Shown one piece after another: positions 19,262 through 29,152 of a stretch of 64,000 nt of DNA; within the stretch, counting starts at the first letter, position 1, and each line of letters starts with the position of its first letter. Made by a program: the position numbers and the translations under genes. The notes beneath the pieces are model-generated. The model did not search any database. It saw nothing but the letters and a program-made list of their open reading frames with translations, and was not told the origin of the DNA. The stretch is from Meandrina meandrites (lineage: Eukaryota > Cnidaria > Anthozoa > Scleractinia > Meandrinidae). The stretch spans positions 38,655,356 to 38,719,355 of the forward strand of contig OY855907.1 of NCBI GenBank assembly GCA_963693305.1, given 5' to 3'.

Positions 19262-21580
19262 ATGAAAAAATTCTTCAATAAACCATTGAAGATGACCAAG
19301 GATGATGAAGATGAATTTCAAAAAGCTAAAGCATGTCATATTTGTGATAAAGCATATACTGATGATGATATACGTGTTCGAGATCATTGTCATATTACTG
19401 GTAAATACAGAGGATCAGCCCATCAAGAATGTAATCTTCAACTCAAAGTAGACCCTGATAAAATAAAAATACCAGTAATATTTCACAATGTTAGAGGGTA
19501 TGATAGTCATTTTATTATGCAGGAGATTGGGGCCATCATCAAGAACTATAAATATAAAAATAAAAAAGGAGAGATTAAAGAGATGAATATAAATGCTATA
19601 CCAAACAATATGGAAAAGTACATGGCTTTCATGCTTGGCAATCATCTTACATTTATTGACAGTTTTCAGTTTATGAGCTCCAGTCTTGAGCGATTAGTTG
19701 ATAATCTACCAAGAGAATCATTAAAATATACCTCACAAGAGTTTAAAGGTAAAAAGCTTGATCTGATGGTTAGAAAAGGAGTATATCCTTACGACTATAT
19801 GGATAGCTTTGATAAATTCAATGATCAGCTACCATCAAAAGAATCCTTTTATAGCATATTAAACAATGAGCATATAACTAATGAAGATTATCAACACGCT
19901 CAAAATGTATGGAAAAAATTCATGCTTAGCAATATGGGACAGTATCACGATTTATATCTCAAAAGTGATATTCTTTTGCTTGCTGATGTATTTGAAAACT
20001 TTAGGAGAACATGTTTACAATATTATAAGCTCGATCCATGTCACTATTTTAGTTCACCAGGGCTCTCTTGGGATAGTATGCTAAAGATGACTGATATCAA
20101 ATTAGAGCTAATGACAGATATTGACATGTTTCAATTTATTGAAAAAGGAATGAGAAGAGGTATTAGTTATATTGCAAATCGATATGGAAAAGCAAACAAT
20201 AAATACATGAAAGATTACAATGAGAAGGCGCCCTCAAAGTACATCATGTATCTAGATGCTAATAATCTGTATGGTTGGGCTATGTCACAATACCTTCCAA
20301 CAGGTAAATTCAGATGGATGACAGAAAAACAGATAAATAAAATCAATTTAGCCCAGTATAATGAAGATAACAAAAAAGGGTTAATACTTGAAGTCGATCT
20401 GGAATACCCAAAAGAGTTACATGACCTTCATAATGACTATCCATTGGGTCCTGAAAAGGTTAAAGTAACAAATGACATGTTGTCTGAATATTGTCAGGAA
20501 ATACAAAACAAATTCAATATTTCCACAGGACTAGTACACAAACTAATCCCTACTTTATGCAACAAAGAAAAATATGTTCTACACTATAGGAATCTACAGT
20601 TGTATCTTGATCTTGGCATGAAACTGAAAAAAGTCCATCGAGTCCTTGAGTTTGATCAGTCACCATGGCTCAAGCAATATATTGATTTCAATACTGAAAA
20701 ACGTATGAATGCTAATAATTCTTTCGAGAAAGACTTCTTCAAGCTCATGAATAACAGCCTTTACGGCAAGACGATGGAAAACATCCGTAAGCGCGTTGAT
20801 CTAAGACTTATTACAGACGAGAATAAACTATTGAAGATGACATCTAAACCAACCTATGTCAACAGTAAGATATTCAATGAAAATCTCGTAGCTGTGCATA
20901 AGATCAAAGAAACAATTACTCTCAACAAGCCGGCATATGTCGGAATGTGTATTCTTGATTTGAGCAAGACTCTAATGTATGATTTCCATTATAACTACAT
21001 TAAAAATAAATATGGAGACAAAGCCAAGCTACTATTCACTGACACAGACAGCTTGACATATGAAATCGAGACAGATGACGTTTATCAAGATTTGTTTAAT
21101 GATAAGGAAAAATTCGATTTCAGTGACTACGATAAGAGTTCAAAATTTTATAACAGCTCAAATAAAAAGGTAATCGGTAAATTTAAAGATGAAGCTTGCG
21201 GGGTCCCTATCATCGAATTCATCGGTTTACGATCCAAGATGTATAGCTATACCAAGGAAAATCAAATAGAAGAAAAGGCTTGTAAAGGAATTAAAAGGAA
21301 TATCGTCAAAAATGATATAACACATGAAAATTATAAAGAAACACTATTCAACAGCCAACAAATGAATCATACAATGAATACTATCCGAAGTGATAAACAT
21401 CAAATTAGCAGTTATGAGATAAACAAAGTATCATTATCTTGTTTCGATGATAAAAGATATATAATAGATGATGGCATACAAAGCTATGCATACGGGCATT
21501 ATAAAATAAAAAAAATAAAAAAATATATCTTCAACATAATATATAATAACTATGATAATCAGTTGTTTTGGCGGGGTTGA
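19262..21580 (+). pseudogene. Protein-primed DNA polymerase B, N-terminally deleted
   Basis: Polinton POLB lacking about the first 500 residues. Visible in order: EndoVII-like zinc motif CHIC...RDHCHITGKYRG...C (residues ~25-58), Exo II HNVRGYDSH (~76), Exo III YLKSDILLLADVFE (~233-246), motif A LDANNLYGWAM (~332), motif B NNSLYGKTMEN (~497), motif C FTDTDSLTYEI (~592) and the KFKDE block. Exo I, which lies in the missing N-terminus of the Polinton 2 protein, is absent, so proofreading should be lost. Upstream, the same frame is open into the out-of-frame fiber tail, showing an in-frame deletion junction shortly before 19262. The 3' end overlaps the GTPase start by 29 bp. Confidence 0.9.
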
Positions 21581-22469
21581 TGTTGGCAAATCAAGTCTTA
21601 TTGCTCGAATTTTAATTGAAACAGGATGCATAAATAATCGAGAAATAGCTAAAATACAGAAAGAATCAAATATCATAAAAAAACACAATCAATGGTTGGC
21701 GAACATCGTTGATACTGACAAAAATGAAATGGAATTAGGAGTCACTCTCAACCTAAGCATAGAAATATTCACGTTTAATGATAAAACATATCAAATCATC
21801 AACAATCCAGGGCATTCAGCATTAATGAATAAAATGATTCAAGAAACAGCTAAAGCTGATATAGGATTACTAGTATTATCAGCAAAACAGAATGAATTTA
21901 AGAAGAGCTTGGATCAAGGATTCGAATACTGTTTAATTTCAAGAGTATTAAATATTAATAAACTCATCGTTTGCATCAATAAATCTGAAAACTTATATTC
22001 ACATGAATATTCAATTTTTTTAAAACAAATAAAACAACGACTTAGAAAACTATCATTTGATAAATTATTTTTTTGTCCTATATCAGCTCTAAATTCAAAA
22101 AATATCACAAATCATGATTTTAAATACACTGAAAGCAGTCTTTTAGATATTATAAGCAACATCAACATCAATAGGAAACGAAGAACATATGTCAAACCAA
22201 TTCAAAATAAGATCAATTCTAAATTAATATTTCACAACATACCATCAGTCATATCAGCTGGATTTAAAGGTAATCTAAATAGCTCTGGCAAAGTATATGA
22301 GATTGAACTATTAAATATAAATTGTAAAAATAAATCATTCATAACTATTAAAGACATTCATAAAGAACCAATTAATTGTACTATAAGAGTACAAACAAAT
22401 GATTATTTAGATCAAAGTTGTTTATTAACTCTCAATAATAACATCATTGCATATGGCGTTTTATATTAA
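21552..22469 (+). CDS. EF1A/eRF3-like translational GTPase (G domain plus domain III)
   Basis: A 305-residue intact frame of the translation-factor GTPase class, not a usual Polinton gene. G1 is GGVDVGKSS (7-15), a switch I threonine lies in LGVTLN, G3 is NNPGH (84-88) with the catalytic histidine, G4 is NKSE (143-146), and a G5-like SAL is near 168. After the G domain the chain passes directly to a block like EF1A domain III: LIFHNIPSVISAGFKG, ending LLTLNNNIIAYGVLY. The domain II barrel seems to be missing, which fits the length (305 against ~460). DxPGH is changed to NxPGH and NKxD to NKxE, as in the Polinton 2 copy. It overlaps the polymerase 3' end. Function unknown; interaction with host translation or a nucleotide-switch role are both possible. 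Confidence 0.8.
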   Translation: MIISCFGGVDVGKSSLIARILIETGCINNREIAKIQKESNIIKKHNQWLANIVDTDKNEMELGVTLNLSIEIFTFNDKTYQIINNPGHSALMNKMIQETAKADIGLLVLSAKQNEFKKSLDQGFEYCLISRVLNINKLIVCINKSENLYSHEYSIFLKQIKQRLRKLSFDKLFFCPISALNSKNITNHDFKYTESSLLDIISNININRKRRTYVKPIQNKINSKLIFHNIPSVISAGFKGNLNSSGKVYEIELLNINCKNKSFITIKDIHKEPINCTIRVQTNDYLDQSCLLTLNNNIIAYGVLY

Positions 22470-22525
22470 AAAAAATTAATTTCTCAATATAAAAAAAAAA
22501 TGTATAATACATATATATATAGAGA

Positions 22526-22834
22526 ATGACCAAAACTATCGCTACAGAGATCAAACTTTTAAAAGAGATCAAACTTGTAAATGAACATTTGAGTTTGATT
22601 AATGAAAAACATACCATAAATAAGCGCTTAGAACAAATAGATGACGAATTACATATGACTAAACGAAGATTAAACGAAACCCAATATTTTCAACTAAACA
22701 ATGATACAAATACTATAGAGCTTCTGGATGATAAAAAGGAAAATGAAGACGATACCGATAACGAGGATGATGATGAAGACGAGCATACCCACAAACTACA
22801 AAAATTATTTCTTTCAAGCAAACCTGAAAACTGA
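22526..22834 (+). CDS. Small coiled-coil protein with acidic tail
   Basis: A 102-residue protein. The N-terminal part is a probable coiled coil (IKLLKEIKLVNEHLSLINEKHTINKRLEQID); the C-terminal part has an Asp/Glu tract (DDTDNEDDDEDE). It directly follows the GTPase, 56 bp away, behind ATATATATATAGAGA. In Polinton 2 the gene after the GTPase (31180-31710) has the same layout, a Lys/Ile/Leu helix beginning with an INKK motif and then an acidic tract, so they are probably homologous. No function can be assigned. Confidence 0.55.
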   Translation: MTKTIATEIKLLKEIKLVNEHLSLINEKHTINKRLEQIDDELHMTKRRLNETQYFQLNNDTNTIELLDDKKENEDDTDNEDDDEDEHTHKLQKLFLSSKPEN

Positions 22835-22890
22835 ATCAAAACACCAGATAAGACCTAATCGAATTATATTATATATGTATATAATATAAT

Positions 22891-23538
22891 ATGAAAAACG
22901 ACTCCACTTATGAAGATTCAGATTCAGAGTCAGATCTCGAAGACCCCGGATATATTGATTCCGATTCTGATGCTGATAATCGCGATATGGAATTCAGTAA
23001 AGCCCGTCAATTCATTAATTTACATACTAAGCTAATTGATAGGAATATCGACTTACAAAAAATAACAAAATTCGTCACCCAATTCCTCATACCACTGGAA
23101 GAAATGCATATCATTCATGATAAAGTTGTAATGAATGAATTAATAATAAATCATTTATTTAGCATTGATTGGTTCGAAACAACACACAGAGAACTAGATG
23201 ATATGCATATCACATCACTACCCAAACATACGAAGGAACGTCTCCTAAGAGCAATAAAAAAACATCGGAGGTTCAGAAATGACGATGGAACAAATGTAAT
23301 TCCAATTATAATTAAAAGACTTGAAAGTAACAATCCAAACTCTAAGAAAGCTACAATTAAAAATTTGGATGCAGATGATTTTCTCGCCGAAATCAAGTAT
23401 ATAATAAGAGAGAATAAGGATACATTAATTAAAAAACATAAAAAATTAATGGAAAATCATGAAACCTTATCAAAGCAAGAAAAAATATCACTTTCAATGA
23501 CAATTACAGGTCCTTATTTATCAATATCAAAATTATGA
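22891..23538 (+). CDS. Unknown acidic-N-terminal accessory protein
   Basis: A 215-residue frame with a very acidic Ser/Asp-rich start (SDSESDLEDPGYIDSDSDAD) followed by a mostly helical region with LPKHTKERLLRAIKKHRRFRNDDG. It lies behind a TATATGTATATAATATAAT leader. I do not recognise it, and Polinton 2 has no clear counterpart in this place; the 110-codon gene at 30728-31060 is in the corresponding distal position but is not obviously similar. Confidence 0.5.
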   Translation: MKNDSTYEDSDSESDLEDPGYIDSDSDADNRDMEFSKARQFINLHTKLIDRNIDLQKITKFVTQFLIPLEEMHIIHDKVVMNELIINHLFSIDWFETTHRELDDMHITSLPKHTKERLLRAIKKHRRFRNDDGTNVIPIIIKRLESNNPNSKKATIKNLDADDFLAEIKYIIRENKDTLIKKHKKLMENHETLSKQEKISLSMTITGPYLSISKL

Positions 23539-23606
23539 AGGATTCACAACATATATAAATGCACTATAAAAATCACATAATAAAATCTCAATTAATATTA
23601 CATTAC

Positions 23607-23995
23607 ATGGGATATATTAAAAATCAACTTTTCGATAATGTAATCGGTATAGAAAAAGTTTGAGGCGAGGCCCTACAAATTTTAAAAATTATAATAGATA
23701 TAAAAAATATCCTTGATCAACACAAAAATATAAGAAGAAATTAAATCAGATCTCATTGAGGACATAAGTAAATTAAAAGATAATGACAAAGAGTATCAAT
23801 CATGCAAAAATTTATTAAAAAGAATTGAAAATGATATTGAGATTGATAAAGATATGATGGAAAGTATAACAATGATGAAGAAATTGAAGATATTCACGAA
23901 CAGTTTGAAGATTTAAAGTATACCTCTATAAGCAAAATCGTTATAAAAGTCGACTATTTCAGAAATATCATAGTTGATGTGATTCATCAATAAAT
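23607..23995 (+). pseudogene. Decayed relative of the distal coiled-coil gene of Polinton 2
   Basis: Starts ATGGGATATATTAAAAATCA, giving MGYIKNQL, similar to MGLFEHQL of 47804-48190. It is broken by a stop after 18 codons and by frame changes, with remaining Lys/Ile/Asp-rich helical stretches. The location differs: beside the integrase in Polinton 2, before the right TIR here. Homology is suggested by the start and composition only. Confidence 0.35.
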
Positions 23996-24090
23996 ATGGA
24001 ACCAATACAAAGGCTTGCAATAACTATTCAACTGTATCAAGTATAGTAAAAAGTATTGTAAGCAGTATTGGATACAGTATTGAATAAAGT

Positions 24091-25521
24091 GTTTAAAAAA
24101 AAACGAGAAAGGCCGTCGAGTAAAGAAAACTGGCAAAAAGAATTAGCTGACGAATTACACATGCCAATAAAACGAAATTTTACTCGACGGCGTGTTATTG
24201 TAAATCATATTGACGAAATATGGTGCTCTGATCTAGTTGAAATGCAACAGTTCAGCAAATGGAATAAAGGTTATAGATATCTTCTCATGGTTTTGGATGT
24301 ATTCTCTAAATACGGTTGGATAGTACCATTAAAAGATAAAAAAGGTGAAACAGTAACTGAAGCATTCAAAATGATAATCAAGGAAGGTAGAAAACCTGAA
24401 TATCTATGGACAGACAAGGGTAAAGAGTATTATAACAAACACTTGAAAGACCTCTTAGAAAAGAATAAAATAACATTATACTCAACTGAAAATGAGGAAA
24501 AATCAAGTGTTTGTGAACGATGGAACCGTACAATAAAAACTAAGATGTGGAAGCAGTTCACTGTTCAAGGTAATACAGTGTATTTAGATATGTTACCAAA
24601 ATTAGTTAAACAGTATAACAGCACTAAACATAGCTCTATCAAAATGACGCCCATAGAAGCAAGTAAAAAGAAGAATGAAGGTACAGTTTACTTCAATCTA
24701 TATGGTGATATGAAGCCATTATCAGCTAAACCTAAATTCAAAGTCGGTGATAAGGTCCGAATATCTAAGTATAAACGGAAGGTGTTCGACAAGAGATATA
24801 CACCAAACTGGACAGAGGAAGTATTCACAGTTGATAAGATCCAATACAGTAATCCAATCACTTATAAATTAAAAGATTTGAATAATGAAGAAATACAAGG
24901 TAGTTTTTATGAACCTGAATTATTTAAAGCCAAGCAGGATGTTTTTCGTATTGATAAAGTCATTCGGAGGGATTATAAGAAGAAACAAGCTTTAGTCAAA
25001 TGGAAGGGATATAGTAATGAATTCAACACATGGATACCAATGAAGGATTTACAACATATTTAAACGCACTATAAAAATCCAAAATTTGTAAAAAGAGTAT
25101 AAGAGCCTTTTTGATAAGGTGTTTTTGAATTTAATATTCAAAAACATCTATAAAAATATTTGCTTCACTTGTTTTCAGGATTGGGGTCCAACACTGAAAA
25201 CAGTATATATTTCCAGCACTGTAATTCAGTGCTGGATTACAGCTCTGAAAACACTATAGAATTACAGCTCTGAAAACAGTATAGATTTCCAGAATTGATT
25301 TCCAAGAAAAATACTCAGCAGATTTTCCAAGAATTGAATCCTGTGTTGGAAAAAACAATATAGATTTCAAATTTTATAATTCACAAATATCTCTATTTGA
25401 ACCAAGCGTATTTATTTTAAGATTTGAACCAAGCGCAAAAATCACAACAGATTCCAAAATAAACCCAACGCAATTTTATAAAATCTGATTCTGTGCCGGA
25501 ACCCCCAATTACTATACTACT
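24091..25521. repeat. Polinton 1 right terminal inverted repeat
   Basis: Inverted copy of 9429-10859, equal in length (1,431 bp), and ends with ATACTACT before the TSD. Contains the second integrase gene. Confidence 0.93.
24161..25063 (+). CDS. Retroviral-type integrase with chromodomain (right TIR copy)
   Basis: Same 300-codon frame as the left copy with a few substitutions (G to R in the KGYTPN region, L to F, T to A). DDE residues D24, D85 and E119 and the chromodomain are intact. The upstream frame is open to 24062 without an ATG and contains KVFKKKRERPSSKENW, so the PLA2 gene is not attached here and the slippery heptamer context is changed (AAAC followed by GAG, not CAG). The stem that forms the frameshift signal at the other end is copied with the TIR. 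This copy is probably a by-product of TIR extension, and lacks the upstream coding partner. Confidence 0.9.
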   Translation: MPIKRNFTRRRVIVNHIDEIWCSDLVEMQQFSKWNKGYRYLLMVLDVFSKYGWIVPLKDKKGETVTEAFKMIIKEGRKPEYLWTDKGKEYYNKHLKDLLEKNKITLYSTENEEKSSVCERWNRTIKTKMWKQFTVQGNTVYLDMLPKLVKQYNSTKHSSIKMTPIEASKKKNEGTVYFNLYGDMKPLSAKPKFKVGDKVRISKYKRKVFDKRYTPNWTEEVFTVDKIQYSNPITYKLKDLNNEEIQGSFYEPELFKAKQDVFRIDKVIRRDYKKKQALVKWKGYSNEFNTWIPMKDLQHI

Positions 25522-25527
25522 TTGGAT
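25522..25527. repeat. Polinton 1 target-site duplication, right
   Basis: TTGGAT, identical to 9423-9428. Confidence 0.95.
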
Positions 25528-26677
25528 AACCGATGAAACACTGTCTCGAGTGTATGATACATCTTCTCAATCGAAACTAAAACAATGGAGTAAACGGAGA
25601 AATAAAATCGTAACAAGTAGATTTGTTGCTGGAAAAGTAGCAACAAATGGGGATGCTGAAAGTTTTTATGGCCTATGTGATGGCCGTAGCCAGTATGGAC
25701 CCCCCCCCCCCGTATATAGCGACGTCACGATGTTGTTTTCTTTTGTGTAGTACTTTCTTTCAAACAGCGGAAGACATTATTCCCCCTCCCGCACCCCCCT
25801 TAGGGAGAAGTACTGTACTACAGTATTCCACAAACTGAAATGACCAATCAGGGACGATGGAGTGTAATTTGAAGTGGGGGGCTAAAATATAGAATTTTTA
25901 GGGTGATGTCACAGAAGTGAGCGCCAAAGGCGCGAGCCTATAGAAGGGTCTGGGGGCATGCTCCCCCAGAAAATTTTGAAATCTAGTCTCGCAAATGCTA
26001 TTTTCAGCATTCTCCACGAGATATTTCGTCACAAAATAAATCTGAAAGTATAAAATCATATCTAGTTTTAGTTCTCACATCCGATATTGCCGAGATGTTT
26101 TGACTTGATTGTAGCTGGCATTAACGTTGAATAGATGAACATACGATACATTTGGAATTCATGATCATTGTTTTTAATAGCACGTAAAAACTGTAACGAA
26201 AATGATAAAAAATACACTCAATGAAGCGAAACAATAAAGGGATCGTTGGACAAAACTAAAACAAGATTTACACAATAGATTGGAACTCTGCGTGAGCTAA
26301 ATATTCATACAAACATTACAATCTTCAATCGATAGTACCACAGACGAAATTCGTATATCACAATAATAATCAACGAAGAAAAGACTAATTTAAAAAACTA
26401 AACGAATTATCAACGTAGAATCATACCTCTTTTCCCCTTTTGTGCGAAAAAAGAACCTTTCTCGTTGTGACTATTTGGAGGCACACGTTAGACTACGTTA
26501 CGCAATAAACTTATAGTGAACGCCCCCAAAGCTACTGCGCATGTTCGTTTCCGTCACGCAACAGATTGATATAATTAACGTAACATTGATAAAAGCTCGA
26601 TGTGTGTAGACTGCTGAGGGAATGTTAAAAATCAGTGGTGTAAAATGGCTTGTGTTTACAGTACGACGCAAAATTCT
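25528..26677. other. Repeat-like DNA without a gene
   Basis: Contains a C-run at 25700-25710 and a stretch at 25840-25985 with GAGCGCCAAAGGCGCGAGCC and GGGGGCATGCTCCCCCAG, small palindromes characteristic of dispersed cnidarian repeats. No ORF with recognisable motifs. Confidence 0.4.
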
Positions 26678-26686
26678 TAATGGAAT
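26678..26686. repeat. 9-bp target-site duplication, left
   Basis: TAATGGAAT, repeated directly at 27715-27723, immediately outside the inverted termini of the 1,028-bp element. Confidence 0.85.
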
Positions 26687-26888
26687 TAGCCAGCGTAGCT
26701 TGGCGTTCTAGTCAAGAGCGGCCTCCAGAGGCCGCTAATTCCCATTGGCTAAAATCGCTTATCTGTCCTGTGATTGGTTCGTTGGCTTTAATTTATTCCA
26801 AATGGACTCATTCGCATGCACGCAACATTCAGGCCGCTCAATTAGCATTTGACAAGTGACGAGTGAAGCAAAGCAGTGTGAATTACAC

Positions 26889-27190
26889 ATGGATGCTATT
26901 GCACGCAAACTTCGGGATTTACATTTAAAAACCGAACATGAGCAAGCGGTGAGAAACCTGTATCTGGGAAAAGACGTCCTTGCCGTTCTGCCTACTGGAT
27001 TCGCCAAGAGCCGCATTTATCAAGCGTTTTCTTTACTGAACAGCTGTGAAAATACCGGCGCTACATTGATTGTCATTGCTCCATAAGTATTATTGAAGAC
27101 CAGTTGGCCGATTTGCGCTCGCGAGGTTTTCGTGCTGCTGCGTTGTCTTCTTTAAGTTCAGCTGAATTAGAAGAATGCTCGCACTGGTGT
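26889..27190 (+). pseudogene. RecQ-like helicase N-terminal fragment
   Basis: Starts MDAIARKLRDLHL and reaches LGKDVLAVLPTGFAKS, a Walker A region of the RecQ/DEAD type (the usual G before K is A here), then IYQAFSLL and LIVIAP. A stop follows at once, and in another frame the sequence continues SIIEDQLADLRSRGFRAAALSS, the expected motif Ia region, so one frameshift divides it. No further helicase motifs. The altered Walker A and the truncation mean it cannot be an active helicase. Confidence 0.7.
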
Positions 27191-27566
27191 TACCAGTTAC
27201 TTCTAAACCGGTCGTTCGTTGTTCCTTGGGCTCAGCGTCATTCTCTGTCAATTTCCCGGTGATAAACGTGAAGCAGTCGGTTGCATTTCTGATTTTCCTT
27301 GCGCAGGGGCGGCAAACTTTATCTGATTTTCCTGGATCTTGGACCAGCTTCACACCAACAATGAACAAAGTGTCCGCGAACACACAACCAGCGCATTCTT
27401 TCCTTCCCGAAGGCGAAAACAGGTTCTCATTTGAACATTTGGTCCCCATTAAGGCAAAAGAAGAATTACAAATTCGGCAGTGATCATTTGAAACTTTAAC
27501 TGGTTTTCTCCCACCGCTTCGACTCGCAGATGAATTTTTCTTTGGACCTCCCGAATTTGCAGCCAT
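27090..27566 (-). CDS. Zinc-domain (ZAD-like) ORF head
   Basis: A 158-codon frame with a basic start (MAANSGGPKKNSSASRSGGRK) and a Cys pattern CRIC...C...CAGC...VCRPCARKI that looks like a treble-clef or ZAD-type zinc domain. The part LFIVGVKLVQDPGKSDKVC is reminiscent of first exons of multi-copy cnidarian transposon ORFs. The last ~30 codons run antisense through the helicase fragment and are probably not native. It may be a first exon. Confidence 0.5.
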   Translation of the reverse strand: MAANSGGPKKNSSASRSGGRKPVKVSNDHCRICNSSFALMGTKCSNENLFSPSGRKECAGCVFADTLFIVGVKLVQDPGKSDKVCRPCARKIRNATDCFTFITGKLTENDAEPKEQRTTGLEVTGNTSASILLIQLNLKKTTQQHENLASANRPTGLQ

Positions 27567-27714
27567 TTTGCAAAAACGAATATGAAGCCTGATAATTTTT
27601 CCGTGATTTATTTGTACATCCTGTACTACACGTGAGTTTGACAGAACACGTCACCTTTTTATTTCCGGTTTCTCGCTCTCCGTGACTGACTAGAACGCCA
27701 AGCTACACTGGCTA

Positions 27715-27723
27715 TAATGGAAT
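27715..27723. repeat. 9-bp target-site duplication, right
   Basis: TAATGGAAT, identical to 26678-26686. Confidence 0.85.
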
Positions 27724-29144
27724 ATGACAAATTTCAACATTAAAACAATTTGCAAAGTTTCGAGAAACTGTGAAGGGCTAACAGAAAATCCGAGAAAAAG
27801 GGATGTAGCAGCTCTAATAAGGTTCTGCCTGACTCGTACGTCTCTAAGTCGTACGTCTCTCGTTTTAAGCCAAGGTAAGTTCATTGGTTGAAGTCATTTG
27901 CAATGGCTGAAGTCAGCAGTGTCAAATTTGCCGAAGTTCCTTTAACGGTTTTCGTTTAGAGAAACGAATGAACAAGCCACAGAAACTAAACATACAGCTT
28001 GTCTAATCTCTCTTTTATTGCATTTAACGCTTTAATAAGTTTGTTTTGTTTTTTGTTTCTTTTTGGTTGTTTTTTCCTTTCTTTTTCTTGTTTTATTATG
28101 TTGTCATTTTTAATTTATGAATATTTGTTTTGGCTCCGCCGTCATCGTGACTTATAGCTGATGGGAAATTGTTGTCTTGTATTCATTTTGATTTGATGTG
28201 ACTATTTTGTGAACAAAAGCAGTGAATTGAGATGCTACAAGCGTTCAATAGACAAAGCTCTAACATAGAAAGAAGTTAACTAAGATATTATGAGATATTT
28301 CTTTTGTGAAAAATCTTTAGAATAGTCAATTAACTGACATCAAATCTGAAACCTATAACAGATCAATATTTAATAGTTTGCACCAATTTCTTTACAAAGC
28401 CCCTTAACCAAGTTTAACTCAACTCAGGTATTTAACTATGGACCATTGCTTTCCAATTCTTTTTCATGTGCTCATCTGCAAATTAGAAGTAATGTTGTTA
28501 CAAAAAAATGAAATAATTATTTTAAATATGGCAATAATCGTTTATTAATATGAACCATGAGTACGGTATATATCAACAGAGTACTTTTAAATTCTCATGA
28601 AACATATTTCAGATTACGTCGATTCAAGTTGCCTTTATAACACACTAAAGGGCAGTACTACAGGACAGTACTGCACCTGATTGTTCCTTGCGAGGAGCGC
28701 AGTCTCGATCTCGACACTCCTCGCAAGGAGCGTAGAGATTGAGATCGACACGTGCGTGTCTCGTTTCAGTCACGCGAGGCTGTTTTGTTGGCGCCGGACA
28801 TACACGTGCAACAGTAGCAAGTGAATGTACGAAGTTCTCCAATAAAAGACTTTAAGGATTCTCTTGAACTGGTTTATTCGAATCTGGGTTGTCCACATTC
28901 CAGGTTATTCCCGAAAAAAGGACGGTACAGCGCTGTAAGACACGCGGCAGATCATTGCAGCATATAATAAATATAGTGAATTGTTTCTCGGGAATTTTAA
29001 AATACTTGATAGTATTATGACAGTTAAAATATTGGATGTTATTAATCATCGAAACCATTCGTTTCTGTGCGATATTTCAAGACAAAGAACCGCGTATTAT
29101 AAATGTGTGATTTAAATAGGGCGTGCGAGAGCTTCTGTGTTGCT
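27724..29144. other. No recognisable gene
   Basis: AT-rich sequence. At 28688-28763 there are two near-copies of CTTGCGAGGAGCGCAGTCTC-type words in tandem. No coding region can be supported. Confidence 0.4.
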
Positions 29145-29152
29145 GTTTCTGA
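29145..29152. repeat. 8-bp target-site duplication, left (hAT-like element)
   Basis: GTTTCTGA, repeated at 48993-49000 on the far side of Polinton 2. Confidence 0.75.

Larger units (their letters stand above)
9429..25521. mobile_element. Polinton/Maverick 1 (adintovirus-like), 16,093 bp
   Basis: A complete Polinton by its ends: TSD TTGGAT on both sides, termini AGTAGTAT ... ATACTACT, and 1,431-bp TIRs. The genes lie in two convergent-outward blocks. On the minus strand from 16519 leftwards are the virion genes and the PLA2/integrase unit; on the plus strand from 16644 rightwards are ATPase, fiber, polymerase B, GTPase and accessory genes. Because the TIR contains the integrase gene, there is an integrase at both ends. 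Breaks include frameshifts in the PLA2 gene and the PPxY gene, in-frame TAG codons in the zinc-ribbon and penton-like genes, a 3' frameshift in the fiber, and a deletion that removed the polymerase N-terminus and neighbouring genes. Integrase, protease, X, major capsid protein, ATPase and GTPase frames are open. Confidence 0.97.
26687..27714. mobile_element. 1,028-bp TIR transposon carrying two ORF heads, 9-bp TSD
   Basis: Inverted termini begin TAGCCAGCGTAGCTTGGCG and run about 28 bp with one mismatch, flanked by TAATGGAAT on both sides. A 9-bp duplication is typical of Mutator-like elements and occurs in some others, so the superfamily is left open. Inside, a helicase head points right from one end and a zinc-domain ORF points left from the other, and they meet in the middle around 27090-27180. 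It is probably an internal-deletion derivative of a larger autonomous element that kept the first exons next to each terminus. Confidence 0.8.

Noticed and set aside
24062..24160. Longer 331-codon integrase starting at 24068
   Set aside because: The codon is TTG and the region just inside the TIR boundary is not homologous to the upstream partner; ATG at 24161 is the first usable start.
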